Assembly (NCBI GenBank): GCA_916700875.1
Contig: CAKAKS010000032.1
Location: forward strand, 9,239,001 to 9,303,000
DNA from: Sebastes aleutianus
Lineage: Eukaryota > Chordata > Actinopteri > Perciformes > Sebastidae
DNA: 64,000 bases
Direction of reading: 5' to 3'
In this document: in pieces, positions 12,835 to 24,254 of the stretch
Layout: every line of letters starts with the position of its first letter
How positions within the stretch are numbered: position 1 is the first letter of the stretch
Notes under the pieces: model-generated
Database searches by the model: none
What the model saw: the letters and a program-made list of their open reading frames with translations, nothing else
Told to the model about the DNA's origin: nothing
Translations under genes and position numbers: made by a program

Positions 12835-13905
12835 TCTACAGCCATGCTAGCAGCTTTGTGTGGCTGTACTTACAGCGCTTTATGAGCTAAATGATGCTAA
12901 TATTTAGCAGGTATAATATTTACCATGTTCACCATCTTAGCTTAGCCAGCCGATTAGACTGTTGTCAGGCTTAAATAGGCGTTATCAGTCACTACAAGCC
13001 CCATAGATGTGGGTCAATAGGGGCCTACTACACCCAATAGTAGGTTTTGTCATCTATTCACTTGGTAGAGCATCGCAAGAAGGTTTAAAGAACACAACAG
13101 CGAGCATAGTAATTGTGACAGGAGCAGAAAGAAAGAAAGAAGTTGTAGTTTTGTTCCCTAAACCTAACTTTGTTTTTTTTGCCTAAACCTAAAGAAGCCT
13201 TTTTGTTTGAGTTCAAAACGTGACGTTTCATTCAGTTTTACATGTTAGAACGTGTTGCTTTTAAGTTTCACTTTCACTTTTACAACGTAGTAGGCGTAGT
13301 AGGCCCCTAATGACCCACATCTATGGTGCTTATAGCGACTGATAACGCCTATTTAATGGCCTGATAATAGTCGAATCGGGTGGCTTAGCGTGTTAGCATG
13401 CTAACATTTGCTAATCATCTCCAAGTAAATGTGAGGCTGATGGGAATGTCATTAGTTTTGCAGGTATTTGGTCATAAACAAGTATTGGATGGTAAAAAAT
13501 TGTGACCTGAAGATGTCACTAGATGAAAAGTCAGGGGATCACCAAAGTTATTACAATTCATCCTGAGGGGGGATATGAATGTCTATCATGACAATGCATC
13601 CAATACTGCAGGAAAAGTCAGGGGACCTCAAAAACCTTAGGATACAGTACATTGTCTGGGAGCCATGAATGTCTGTACAAAATCTTGTGACATTCCATAT
13701 TAGATGTTGAAATATTTCAGTGAATAAGTGAAAACTTTGACCAGCTGGAGGAAAAGTCAATGGATCGTTAATATTAGGATTCATCTTCTCGGCACCATGA
13801 ATGTGAACCAATTTGCATGGCAATCCAATCCAAGATATTTCAGGCCATAGTGGTGGACTGACCAAACAGACTGATATCTCTTGAGCCACCCTCCGTGGCT
13901 ACAAA
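12835..13905 (+). mobile_element. dispersed repeat interrupted by a MITE
   Basis: The sequence 12835-12949 (ttcaccatcttagcttag) and 13380-13905 (gtgttagcatgctaacattt) together match, in reverse complement, the contiguous repeat at 16865-17215. The intervening 12950-13380 is a separate inverted-repeat element. Confidence 0.6.
12950..13380. mobile_element. MITE with ~90-bp terminal inverted repeats
   Basis: The left arm (12950-13042; taaataggcgttatcagtca) and right arm (13285-13380; gactgataacgcctattta) are reverse complements with few mismatches, including ccatagatgtgggtca. It sits inside another repeat between two ttagc-containing flanks. Confidence 0.75.
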
Positions 13906-13997
13906 TGACATCTGAAGTAATCTGTATACGCATATATTATAAGAATCGAGAGAAAGAAATGAGCAAGTAATGTTTTTTAGTTTAAATCTTAGAGATA

Positions 13998-14772
13998 AGA
14001 TTTATATAAAGATGGATGACATGACAGCTCCCCAAAAGTGAAGCCAAAACATCTTGATCACCCCCTGGTGGCTGGCTGCAGTATAGGTCATAAATCCCTT
14101 CCATGTTAGCGGATGGGACAAGGGCCAAACTAAAAAGTCAAAGTACACATCAAATAATTTTTTTGCAAAAATGGTTTCTGTCATTTTAGGTAGTTCTTTC
14201 TTCACACTGATGTACGTGCAGATGTTAATTTTTCTGATAAGTTTGATTATAATTAGTTATTTGATGCTATGAAAAGAGTGTGAGCCGTCGTGATTGGCAG
14301 CTTCAGTATCTGGGATATTTTGGCTTCACTTCTGTTCAGTGGGAGGAAGTGGAGACGCATCGTCCATCTTTATATACAGTCTGTGGTTTAAATCATTACA
14401 TTATTTTAATCAATATGCTGAAATAGTCCTTGAGGGACACAAACGTAGCTAGGGATGCTAGCCTCCTGTAACTGAAATGTATGTGCGACTTCTCTGGCTG
14501 GGTCCTCTTAGAATCCCCACCAACTTTTACATCATTGCTGATGGAAACATCACTCTGATTTCTATTGGCAAGCTCAATTTTGGCTGACCATCAACCAAGA
14601 CGGTACTTGACAATGTTAATGGAACTGAGTGTGCCAAATGTACTTTATATTTTCCTTTTACTGCAGGAAGTTTTTTGACATCTTGATGTAAAGTAGTTGG
14701 TAAATCAAGTTATAACGTCTGGCAATGTGTTGTCTGAGTCACAGTGGCAATAGATGTCCTGTTGAGAGCAGT
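13998..14772 (-). mobile_element. ~1-kb dispersed repeat, copy 2 (inverted)
   Basis: It matches 6815-7859 in reverse complement over most of its length (e.g. ttggctgaccatcaaccaag; accccctggtggctggctgc). A deletion relative to copy 1 falls near 14280, where copy 1 has extra sequence around 7440-7560. Confidence 0.7.
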
Positions 14773-15069
14773 AACCTCCGGGTCTGAAAAGTGAAGCCAA
14801 TGCAGAAGTGCCTTAAACCTGCAATCCTTTCTAATAGCCAGCAGGGGGTGACTCCTCTGGTTGCAAAAACAGGTCTGATTTTATAGAAGTCTGTGAGAAA
14901 ATGAGCCTACTTCTCACTTGATTTTTTACCTCAGTAAACATTGTAAACATGAGTTCATGGTCTCAATCGCTAGTTTCAAGTCTTCTTCAATGCAGCATGA
15001 TGTTCATTTAGTAAATTATGGGTCTATTTAGAGTGAAATAGGCCATAAAGCAGGGTATGCGTTAGGGCG

Positions 15070-15435
15070 TGGCTACCTTGTGATTGACAGGCCGCTACCA
15101 CGGTGTTGTCCAATCTTTGAGTTGTCTTAGAACGTTAACCCTTTCACAGTGTGTTTTCAGTTCATGAAAGTTATTGTAACATTTTGTTCACCTAAAAATG
15201 TCTTATTCAGCGTTCGGTTGTACTTAGCTCCAACCACTTGTGCTACTTCTGGTTGCAAAAAACCAAGATGGTGATGACCAAAAACCAAGGTGGCGACAGC
15301 CAAAAACCAAGATGGTGACAGTCAAAAACCAAGATAGTGACAGCCAAAACGCCAAACTTGAGCTTTGAAAACTGGCAGTCCACACACCAATGGGTGACGT
15401 CACGGTGACTACGTCCACTCCTTATATACAATCTT
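15070..15435 (+). repeat. duplicated ~350-bp repeat, copy A (with 22-bp tandem expansion)
   Basis: It matches 16560-16868 in the same orientation: cacctaaaaatgtcttattc, ttgtacttagctcca, ccaatgggtgacgtcacggt. It ends in the cttatatac module. Copy A holds four 22-bp units, copy B one. Confidence 0.75.
15259..15346 (+). repeat. 22-bp minisatellite, four units
   Basis: Consecutive units start aaaaccaagatggtgatgac, aaaaccaaggtggcgacagc, aaaaccaagatggtgacagt and aaaaccaagatagtgacagc. They lie inside repeat copy A only. Confidence 0.8.
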
Positions 15436-16559
15436 AGGTCGAGACCAAGTGGAGATGTGCAGTATGCATTGAAAGCAGCATCTGGCTTAAATTAACCCCG
15501 AGGGCACACCATATACCAGATCAATCAATCAGATACACCATTAGGCCCATTTGGGAGCTAACCACCTTTTCAAGATGTATCTGAATAACATTAAATATCA
15601 TTATAATGGCATTGCTCTGTGGGGTCAGACTGTATTCAATTTTAAGTATGGTTAAACAGTGGATTTATGGGTTAGGTGGAAATAACTTTAACTGATGCAG
15701 TTCATGAACTGCGAAATCCTTCACAACGTGACCACGCTTTCTCCGAGATGTGGTTATCCATAAATGATATCCGTGCTTTCTCTAAACCACTGGATGGAAA
15801 AAAAAAAGGCAAGCTTGAAGATCGCACTGTAGTCTATCCATAATTGCCCCAAGCAAGAAAATTATAATTAGGTGTCCTCCAGAGAGCCTTGAACTGTTGC
15901 ATATTTAAAACAGGAGGGAAACGAGCCAAAAGTGAAGAAGCTGTTAATTACTAATAGAATATCTGTATCGACTGTACCGAGGATTTCCTTCAGGAATTCA
16001 GTTGGAATAACACTCAAAAGACAGGAAAAAGAACTCATGTGAGATATGGTTTCTTTCAAAGCCGCTGCCAAAATAGGTCGGTCTTGAGGGGAAGGCTTGA
16101 TTGGCAGGGAAAGGCTTTGAGCCCCGATGTTTGGCACCTTTTCAGTAAAATGACTCCTACGTGTTCTTTGGTGAGGCTTTGTTGTTGTGACTGGAGGAGG
16201 GCATGACAACAGAGCTCTTACATTAAATAGTACCCTAGAGCTCTAGCAATTCTTAGATAAAACAGGAGATGATGTTATAACCTTAACTGTTTCTGATGCT
16301 TTGACATTAGATTGTTTTTGAGATAGGAATAGAACAGGAAATCAAATGGAATCTTGTATTCTTTCCTTTTGGCGCCCAGGTCAGAGGATACCAGTTTTCA
16401 GCTACTTTGATATTCAAATCCCTTTAGCGACTAATTTATGTTATGTTAAGTAGCCTACTACTGATAGAAGCAGCTAAAAATTCCCAGAATCTATTGTTGC
16501 AGCAGAGCTTCAAAAATAACTCCCATGTTGCAAACACATTTAAGTATATTTAAGGCACT
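15436..16559. other. intergenic, no identified feature
   Basis: No element with recognisable ends and no convincing coding sequence in either strand. Confidence 0.5.
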
Positions 16560-16868
16560 AGAGGTTTGACAGGTCGCTGCCACAGCATTGTCCAGTCTGG
16601 GAGTTGTCTGTGTTTTTTTTTGTCTTACAACTTTAACTCTTTCACAGTGTGTGAACAGTTCATGAAAGTTCATTATAATTTTGGTCGCCTAAAAATGTCT
16701 TGTTCAGTGTTCGATTGTACTTAGCTCCACCCTCTCGTGTCACACCTGGTTGCAAAAACCAAGATGGCAATGGCCAAAATGCCAATCTCGAGGCTTCAAA
16801 ACGGCAGTCCACAAACCAATGGGTGATGTCATGGTGACTACGTCCACTTCTTATATACAGTCTACGGG
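16560..16868 (+). repeat. duplicated ~350-bp repeat, copy B
   Basis: Diverged direct copy of 15070-15435, with a single unit of the 22-bp sequence at the place where copy A has four. Confidence 0.7.
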
Positions 16869-17215
16869 ATTGACACAACATTTTGAACATTCATGGTTCC
16901 CAGAGGATGAATCCTAATGACCCCTATAGTGATCCCTCGACTTTTCCTGTAGTGCCACCACCATGAGGTTGACATTTGTGGTTTTCGAGTGAAATGTCCC
17001 AACAACAGCACTATGATCAGTTCAGAATTGCCATTGTCCAACACTCATGACATTCCCCATCAGCCTCAACTTATTTGTTTAGTAATCAGCAAATGTTAGC
17101 AAACTAACACGCTAAACTAAGATGGTGAACGTGGTAATTATATCTGCTAAATATCAGCATGTTAGCATTGTAATTGTGGAGCTTGGCAGCAAACTATATG
17201 TATCCTTACAAATAC
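16865..17215 (-). mobile_element. dispersed repeat, uninterrupted inverted copy
   Basis: Reverse complement of parts of 12835-13905 (aaatgttagcaaactaacac; agatggtgaacgtgg). It shows the repeat without the MITE insertion. Confidence 0.6.
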
Positions 17216-17221
17216 AGCAAT

Positions 17222-17300
17222 ATTTAATTTAATTTTATTTCATTTTATTTTATTTTATTTTATTTTATTTTATTTTATTTTATCTTATTTTATTTTATTT
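17222..17300. repeat. (TTTTA)n microsatellite
   Basis: About fifteen units of TATTTTAT with few interruptions. Sequence from 17301 to 18164 has no other recognised feature. Confidence 0.9.
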
Positions 17301-18164
17301 GACATGGACATCACAGTAGCATTAGAATTGTAACATACATGTATGCACAGTGTTTGTAACAAAACGCTAATTTACAACACCTACTCTCACTCTTGTATGA
17401 ATTGAATAGGCCTATTATACTTTGCATGTATTAATCCAAAGAACAATCAAGGGGTGTTGGTACTATTTACAAGACTAACATACACAAATATTCAAATGGC
17501 AGGCAAAATAAAGAGTAATTGATTGTTATGATTCTTTTGAATGAACTACTATCATTCCCAAGAAACAGGATTAACCTAATGGAAATCATAGAAATTGTGT
17601 TGCAAAAAATATAAAGTCTTGTCAGATAAAATCTGTTGAACCAGAAACTTAAATTAAGATTTAAACTAAATATATGCAACATTATGTGCAACAGGCAGAA
17701 TAAAAAAGTGCTGAATTTGTTAGTCTACTAGTCTACAAATGACACTTTTTCTTTCAATATGATGGCAGGAAAGAACACGTGCAATTAGGATAGGCTATAT
17801 TTGGCGATGCAAAGTCAGTGGACAGTACATTTTTTATTTATAGCCTATACGAACTATAACCGCCATGCTAATGACCCTTTGAAATATGTAAGCACAAAGT
17901 GATCCCACTTGAACTGCATTTCACTGCTCCAGAAACTGAATATGTAGCGTTTAATACCCTACTGGCCAGAGGCTTTGGCTTTACTGAGATAGATTGAGAT
18001 GGACATTTTCAACCCCTCTGCATCGTATTCACTGAGTAAGGGAAATATTTTATCGTGTGAAATATAGTCCATGTTGAATCTTGAATCCCCTCTGGTTTAT
18101 ACAGAAAATCTAAACGAGAGGTAATCTCTTTGTGTAATGCTTTCTTTCTTTGCTCAATTTTTTT

Positions 18165-18424
18165 TTATGTTTATTCTTTCATTTTATAATAATTATGATA
18201 TGTGTGTGTGTGTGTCTATAAATTAGTTTATTATTACTAGGCCTACACTCTTTTTTGTATCCATTTCTTTTCATTATGCTGTTGTTATTATACTTTATTT
18301 AATATACTTTTTATGTTTATTCTGTTTTTATGTTTATTCTTTAATTATTTTGTTTATTCTTTTATTTTTTTTACGTTTATTCTTTTTTTTATGTTTATTC
18401 TTTCATTTTATAATAATTATTATA

Positions 18425-18466
<42 letters not shown>

Positions 18467-19980
18467 TCTATAAATTAGTTTATTTGTTCTAGGCCTACAC
18501 TCTTTTTTGTATCCATTTTTTTGATTATGCTGTTTTTATTATACTTTATTTATTATACTTTTTTTTAAGTTATTTTTTGGGGGCATTTTCCATTATTATT
18601 GAGAGGACAGTGGATAGAGTCTTGGAAAGGGGGGAGAGAGAGTGGATGCGGAAAGGGCCACAGGCCGGATTCGAACCCGGCCGCCGCGGTCAGGACCAAG
18701 CCTTGATACATGGACGCCCGCTCTACCAACTGAGCTAACCCAGGCGCATTTATTATACTTTTTTGTGTTTATTCTTTTAATTTTTTAAAGTTTATTCTTT
18801 CATTTTATAATAATTATGATATGTTTCTGTGTGTGTGTGTGTGTCTATAAATTAGTCTATTAGTTCTAGGCCTACACTCTTTTTTGTATCCATTTTTTTG
18901 ATTATGCTGTTGTTATTATACTTTATTTATTATACTTTTTATGTTTATTCTTTTTTATGTTTATTCTTTAATTCTTTTGTTTATTCTTTTCATTTTTTTA
19001 TGTTTATTCTTTTTATGCTTATTCTTTCATTTTATAATAATTATGATGTGTGTACGTATGTGTGTCTATAAATTAGTTTATTTGTTCTAGGCCTACACTC
19101 TTTTTTTGTATCCATTTTTTTGATTATGCTGTTTTTATTATACTTTATTTATTATACTTTTTATGTTTATTCTCTTTTTATTTTTATTCTTTCATTTTTT
19201 TGTTATTCTTTTCATTTTTTTATGTTTATTCTTTTTTATGTTTATTCTTTTATTTTATAATAATTATGATGTGTGTGTGTATGTGTGTCTATAAATTAGT
19301 TTATTAGTACTAGGCCTACACTCTTTTTTGTATCCATTTTTTTGATTATGCTGTTTTTATTATACTTTATTTATTATACTTTTTTATGTTTATTCTTTTT
19401 TTATGTTTATTCTTTCATTTTTTTGTTTAATCTTTTCATTTTTTTACATTTATTCTTTCCTTTTATAATAATTATGATATGTTTATATGTGTGTGTGTGT
19501 TTGTCTATAAATTACTTTATTAGTACTATTTTTTTTGATTATGCTGTTTTTATTATACTTTATTTATTATACTTTTTTTACATTTATTCTTTTTTTATGT
19601 TTATTCTTTTCTTTTTTTGTTTCTTTTTTTCATTTTTTATGTTTATTCTTTCATTTTATAATAATTATGATATGTGTGTGTCTATAAATTAGTCTATTAG
19701 TACTAGGCCTACACTCTTTTTTGTATCCATTTTTTTCACTACGCTGTTTTTATCATACTTTATTTATTATACTTTTTTATGTTTATTCTCTTTTTATTTG
19801 TATTCTTTAATTTTTTTGTTTATTCTTTTCATTTTTTTTTGTTTATTCTTTTTTTATGTTTATTCTTTCATTTTACAATAATTATGATATGTGTGTGTGT
19901 CTATAAATTAGTTTATTAGTACTAGCGCTACTCTCTTTTTTGTATCCATTTTTTTCATTATGCTGTTTCTATTATACTTT
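18165..19980 (+). repeat. AT-rich tandem array, ~220-bp unit, about eight units
   Basis: The marker aggcctacactctttttt recurs near 18239, 18491, 18868, 19089, 19312 and 19705, with a variant near 19924. Spacing is about 220 bp once the SINE insertion and one marker-less unit (near 19525) are allowed for. Each unit also carries tttataataattatgat, a short TG run and ctataaattagt. It ends about 130 bp before the first CCAAT box of bltp1. Confidence 0.85.
18565..18747 (-). mobile_element. tRNA-derived SINE inserted in the tandem array
   Basis: On the minus strand it begins gcgcctgggttagctcagtt (A box), followed by a B box in gggttcgaatccgg, then a short body and an A-rich tail. It is flanked on both sides by the same 17-bp sequence atttattatactttttt (18548-18564 and 18748-18764), a target-site duplication typical of LINE-driven insertion. 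Confidence 0.85.
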
Positions 19981-20099
19981 AACAAACATAATTAAAAACG
20001 TCTGAATAAATCCTGCTGATCCTTCTGTGGGTTCAACAGAACTGTACCATCAAAGCAGGCACAGGTCAAATCCCACCACAGTACTGTATTATAAAAAAA

Positions 20100-20200
20100 T
20101 TCACGCTGATTGGTCGAAAGAACTGTCTATCAACTGTGACGCTTTCCTCTGATTGGTCAGTCTCCTCCTCACCAGCTTTCCTATTGGTCAATTATGTGTG
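20100..20200 (+). promoter_or_regulatory. bltp1 proximal promoter with three CCAAT boxes
   Basis: Three inverted CCAAT boxes (ATTGG at 20109, 20152 and 20183, each in the context ATTGGTC) lie within 80 bp. They are spaced 43 and 31 bp, as in NF-Y-driven housekeeping promoters. No TATA box is evident. The transcription start is inferred to lie just downstream. Confidence 0.6.
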
Positions 20201-20209
20201 CCTACTCTC

Positions 20210-20363
20210 GACAGACCCGGAAGCGATGTTAACTGGCCGCCTGCCAGGTCAATATTCAACAGAGGATGCTAGCTATGCTCACGTCTGACACGACAAAAAG
20301 GAACAACAACTCCTGAAGAACCGGAGCAAAGATGAAACCACATGCTTTATCGAGGACATTAAG
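20210..20363 (+). other. bltp1: bltp1 exon 1 (5' UTR, start approximate) carrying an upstream ORF
   Basis: The less AT-rich stretch ends in a good donor AAG|gtatgg at 20363. An ATG at 20332 (A at -3) opens a frame which, after splicing to exon 2 at 25678, runs 17 codons and stops with TAG at 25697-25699, two bases before the main ATG. The 5' limit is a guess. Confidence 0.6.
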
Positions 20364-21464
20364 GTATGGTACTAACACCAGGTGACTTGTTTTCACAGTT
20401 TGGAGAAGGAGAAGTTACAGGGTGCGGCCTGCTGTCATTAGCTCTGCTGGCTAGCCTCAGTGCTAACGTTGTGATATTGTAACGGCCAGCTTTAATAACT
20501 GCAGTGTTATGAGTATTACTACTGGACGGAGGCAGGAGCAGCTTGTTGTTAACGTTACAAAACGCTACTAAATGAAACATGTTAGGTGTTGTTAGTGCTG
20601 AGGATGAAGGTGAGGAAGGAAACAGCAGCTGGGATTAGCTAGCTAACGTTACAGTAGGTGTGTGGTTAGTGTGTCAGGTAGGTATGGATCTGGGATCCAC
20701 ACCACACCTGAAGTCAGGTGTTCATTTAGCTATCTGCCTGACTATGTTGAGCTCTAGCTAAACACACAGTGTTATATTCATATAGAAAACCGTGTAGATG
20801 ATAGCTCTGCCAGTTCAACATGTAAACAAACTAGTAATTATATATCTAGTGCATCTATTTAGTTCTACTATGTTGTTTTGAACATGGATAAGCCACAGCA
20901 ATACATGTCTTGATAGGTAGTGTACCTGTGTGATCAATGCTTGTGCAGTGGTTGTCAGACTCCCTAGCAAAATTGACTATTTATTTTATTAAGAAGCACA
21001 AGTGCCAGTTCAATATGTAAACAAAGACACAAGACTGCCAAGTAATGTTACCCTCAATAAGTTACTGGTCTCTTTTCATTCCCATCGTCTTGTTTAACGT
21101 TTAGCAACATACAGTATTCATATTCAACAAGGCGTGTATTTTATTGATAAGTAAGGTCAGATTTTCAGTGCAGTTTGGTGAGGGTGAGCTGTGTCAAATC
21201 TGCCAGACATCTTTGCTGCAAACTAGTAGTTATGTCTAGTGCATCTTTTTAGTTCTACTATGTTGTTTTGAACATGGATAAGCAACAGCAATAAATGTCT
21301 TGATAGTTAGTTTGTGTACCTGTGAAATGTTTTGTGATCAATGCTTGTGCAGTGGCTGCCAGACTCCCTAGCAAAATTGACTATTTCTTTTTTTAAGAAG
21401 CATAAGTAAATGTAGGCCTATATGTTTACTTGTCCCCTGTTATGTCTGCAACAATGATATAAAC
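20364..21464. other. bltp1 intron 1, first part
   Basis: Contains an internal partial duplication: gtgcatctatttagttctac (~20850) is echoed at ~21240, followed by ttgttttgaacatggataag in both. No coding signal otherwise. Confidence 0.6.
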
Positions 21465-22063
21465 TAGGGCTGTCAGTCAATTAGAATATTTAATTGTGAT
21501 TAATTGCATGATTAATCACAATTAATCACAAATTAACCACACATTTTTTAATCTGTTCAAAATGTACCTTAAAGGGAGATTTGTCAAGTATGTAATACTC
21601 TTAACAACTTTGGATTGGGCAAATATGCTTGCTTTATGCAAATGTATGTATATATATATTAATGGTAATCAATTAACAACTCAAAACAATGAAAAATATT
21701 TTCCAGAAACTGCTGTGAGTGTGTCAGCGTGCTGACTTGACTATGACTTCCCCAAAACGGCATGTGATTATCATAAAGTGGGCATGTCTGTGAAGGGGAG
21801 ACTCGTGGGTACCCATAGAACCAAATTTCAACTTTGCAGCGTTATTTAGCTGCCTTGGCAACAAGCTAGTATGACATGGTTGGTATAAATAGATTCCTTG
21901 GGTTTTTTCTAGTTTCATATGATACCAGTATATTCACTCTAGCTTTAAAACTGAGCCCGCTATAACCTCCGAAAGATCGATTGCGTTAATGCGTAATGAA
22001 ATTAGTGGTGTTAAAACAAATTTGCGTTAACGCATTATTATCGCGTTAACTTTGACAGCCCTA
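21465..22063 (+). mobile_element. hAT-like MITE family A, copy 1
   Basis: Begins tagggctgtca and ends tgacagcccta, flanked by a perfect 8-bp duplication atataaac (21457-21464, 22064-22071). About 599 bp, AT-rich and non-coding. hAT assignment rests on TIR form and 8-bp duplication. Confidence 0.85.
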
Positions 22064-22071
22064 ATATAAAC

Positions 22072-22500
22072 TAAGGGTGTAACGATACATCGATCTGGAT
22101 CGATATACCGATTCAATGATCAATGATCCAATATCATCGATGCAAAGTGAAAATATCGATACACATCATCATCTTTCAAGATATGATTTAATTTGAAATT
22201 CCCACTTTACATTTATTTTTTTTACTAAAAAGAATAGATTGTTTTTCATTTGAATGTCTGGAAGAGCTCAGTAATACAATTGTCAAATCACATTTTAGTA
22301 GCTTTTTTTTTTAGTTTATATAAATGTAACTGATTGTGTTAAATGGGCATATGATATTGTCTCATATCGATCGCAGCCCCTGCATTGAATCAAAACGTAT
22401 CGTGGCAGATTTTGTGATATCAGCAAATATCCTTTCGTTGTCAAAACAATCAATATAATATCATATAGTGATGAAACTGGTGATTTACACCCCTCCCCTA
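22072..22500 (+). mobile_element. second hAT-like element (family B), abutting copy 1 of family A
   Basis: Begins taagggtgtaacgatacat and ends ttacacccctcccccta-like sequence. It is flanked by atataaac on both sides (22064-22071 and 22501-22508), the same octamer that flanks its neighbour. It contains CGAT-rich inverted motifs. Confidence 0.7.
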
Positions 22501-23883
22501 ATATAAACTGGTGCTTCCCAAAACAGTCCTCTTTTAGGTTTGTTGTTGGTGTGGTGTTTTGTCTGATGTGTACATTATCTTGGGAGAGGTGACAAACATG
22601 AAAAAGTTTGTGAACAGCTGTGGTAGCTAACCAAAAATGAATAGGTAGTTGTTTTAGCTGACAGAATTCCCCTCCTCGCTGTACTTAAGTCACTTGTAAA
22701 CCAAAACTGCAAACGCTCGGGTTGCAGGTACCTGCGATGAGTCACTGACAACACTGATCTTTCTGGGATGGCAGCATACTCTGTGCTCATAACTCAGAAC
22801 CTGAACCTGACTTACAGGAATACCTGTGCTGCTGTGATCCGTTCAGATGGACTGAATCACAGTTTTAGGTACAGTATGTTATGTACAGAGAAGCGCACAC
22901 ACACATACATCAGATTACATTTGAAGTACTTGTGCTTGTGTTGTCAAAAACTCATACAAACTCTGCTTTAGTTCTTTTAAGTTAAGTTGACCACCTAAAT
23001 TAGCTTTTGCCTCCTGCCTAATTTGACATAGTAAACAAACCCAACAGCCAGTATTGGATTAGCATCTGGCAGGTAGCTGGTGTCAAGTCCCCTGTGAGAT
23101 CTAGAGCTTCTGTTAAATTACAGGATGTCAAATTTAACAGATTATCACAGATTGTTTCTTAAAATATCGTGTCAAAAAAGGCAGATTCAGAAACAGTGTT
23201 TTCTGTAAGAGAGCGTGCTGGGTTTGGTTTCTTCTCAGTGGTTTTACAGCCAGCGTCATATAAGGTGGATTAGATGAGGATTTGTATTTGTGTGAGTCTG
23301 TTTGTGCAACAGTATTCAAGCTTTTGACTCCTAAGTATGGGCTGACTGGGATCACAGCATACACTTGTAGACACACGCACACACAAACACACACTAATGT
23401 GTTACACTCTTCCACCAGCCCCATGCCGAACACAAACAAAATAAAATAATCCTCCCTGTAGAAGCAAAAACCACGTCATCAAACACATGACATGCAAAGG
23501 AAGTAGGTGCACATATAGCTAGTTATGATCACGTGTGGTGTTACGCATAGCTAGTTACGCAAGTTCCCTGTGCAAGGGTGGGTACTATACAAATGATTTC
23601 AAATCTTAAACAATCTAAAAACCATACGACAGTTATATGCCAAGATAACTTTTACTTTTTTTTGTAAATGTGTTTTGCAAAATGGTTTGAAGTAATGAAT
23701 ATTCCTTTTGCCCACATCTCTTCATCATTTTCGTCTTTTACTATTCCTCCCTTTGCCAATTTACCTTTACAAAACGGATCCACTAAATTTTTATGAACAT
23801 AGTGAGACAGAGCAGACTGTGCATATACTGTAACTCCACACCGACCATATAGACAGGATCTTTTGCTCTATATTTTAATAGCA

Positions 23884-24208
23884 GGGGTGTAGATCATAAG
23901 TTTCATCACGATACGATATTACATTGATTCTTTGGACAACAACACAATATTTGCTGATCACAAAGTCTGCCATGATAAGAGTTTCATTCAATTCAGGGGC
24001 CTGTGATCGATATGCTTATTTAAAACAATCAGTTAAATTTATATAATCTTACAAAAAGCTACTAAAATATGATTTTACAATTTTATTACTTGGCTCTGTG
24101 GGAAGAAGATGCGCTTGGACTGAAATTGGTGACACAGACGTGCCATGGGAATTTCAAAATAAAGATGAATCTTTAAGATAATGAAATGTATCGATGTATC
24201 ATTACACC
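23884..24208 (-). mobile_element. family B element, diverged inverted copy
   Basis: The left end ggggtgtagatcata and right end cgatgtatcattacacc mirror the ends of 22072-22500 in inverted order. Internal ctaaaatatgattttacaa matches in reverse complement. No clean duplication remains. Confidence 0.6.
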
Positions 24209-24254
24209 AAAGGTCGTGATAACTGAATATTTTACGTCATTGACTGACTTTTTT

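Noticed and set aside
18660..18747. Possible tRNA gene on the minus strand
   Set aside because: It has A and B boxes but lacks a proper acceptor stem and is followed by a SINE body and flanked by a target duplication.
19342..19692. Plus-strand open frame of 116 codons rich in Phe, Leu and Ile
   Set aside because: It is low-complexity translation of the AT-rich tandem array, not a membrane protein.
18165..19980. CRISPR-like spaced repeats
   Set aside because: Units are ~220 bp, AT-rich, diverged and in a vertebrate genome; there are no short identical repeats with unique spacers.
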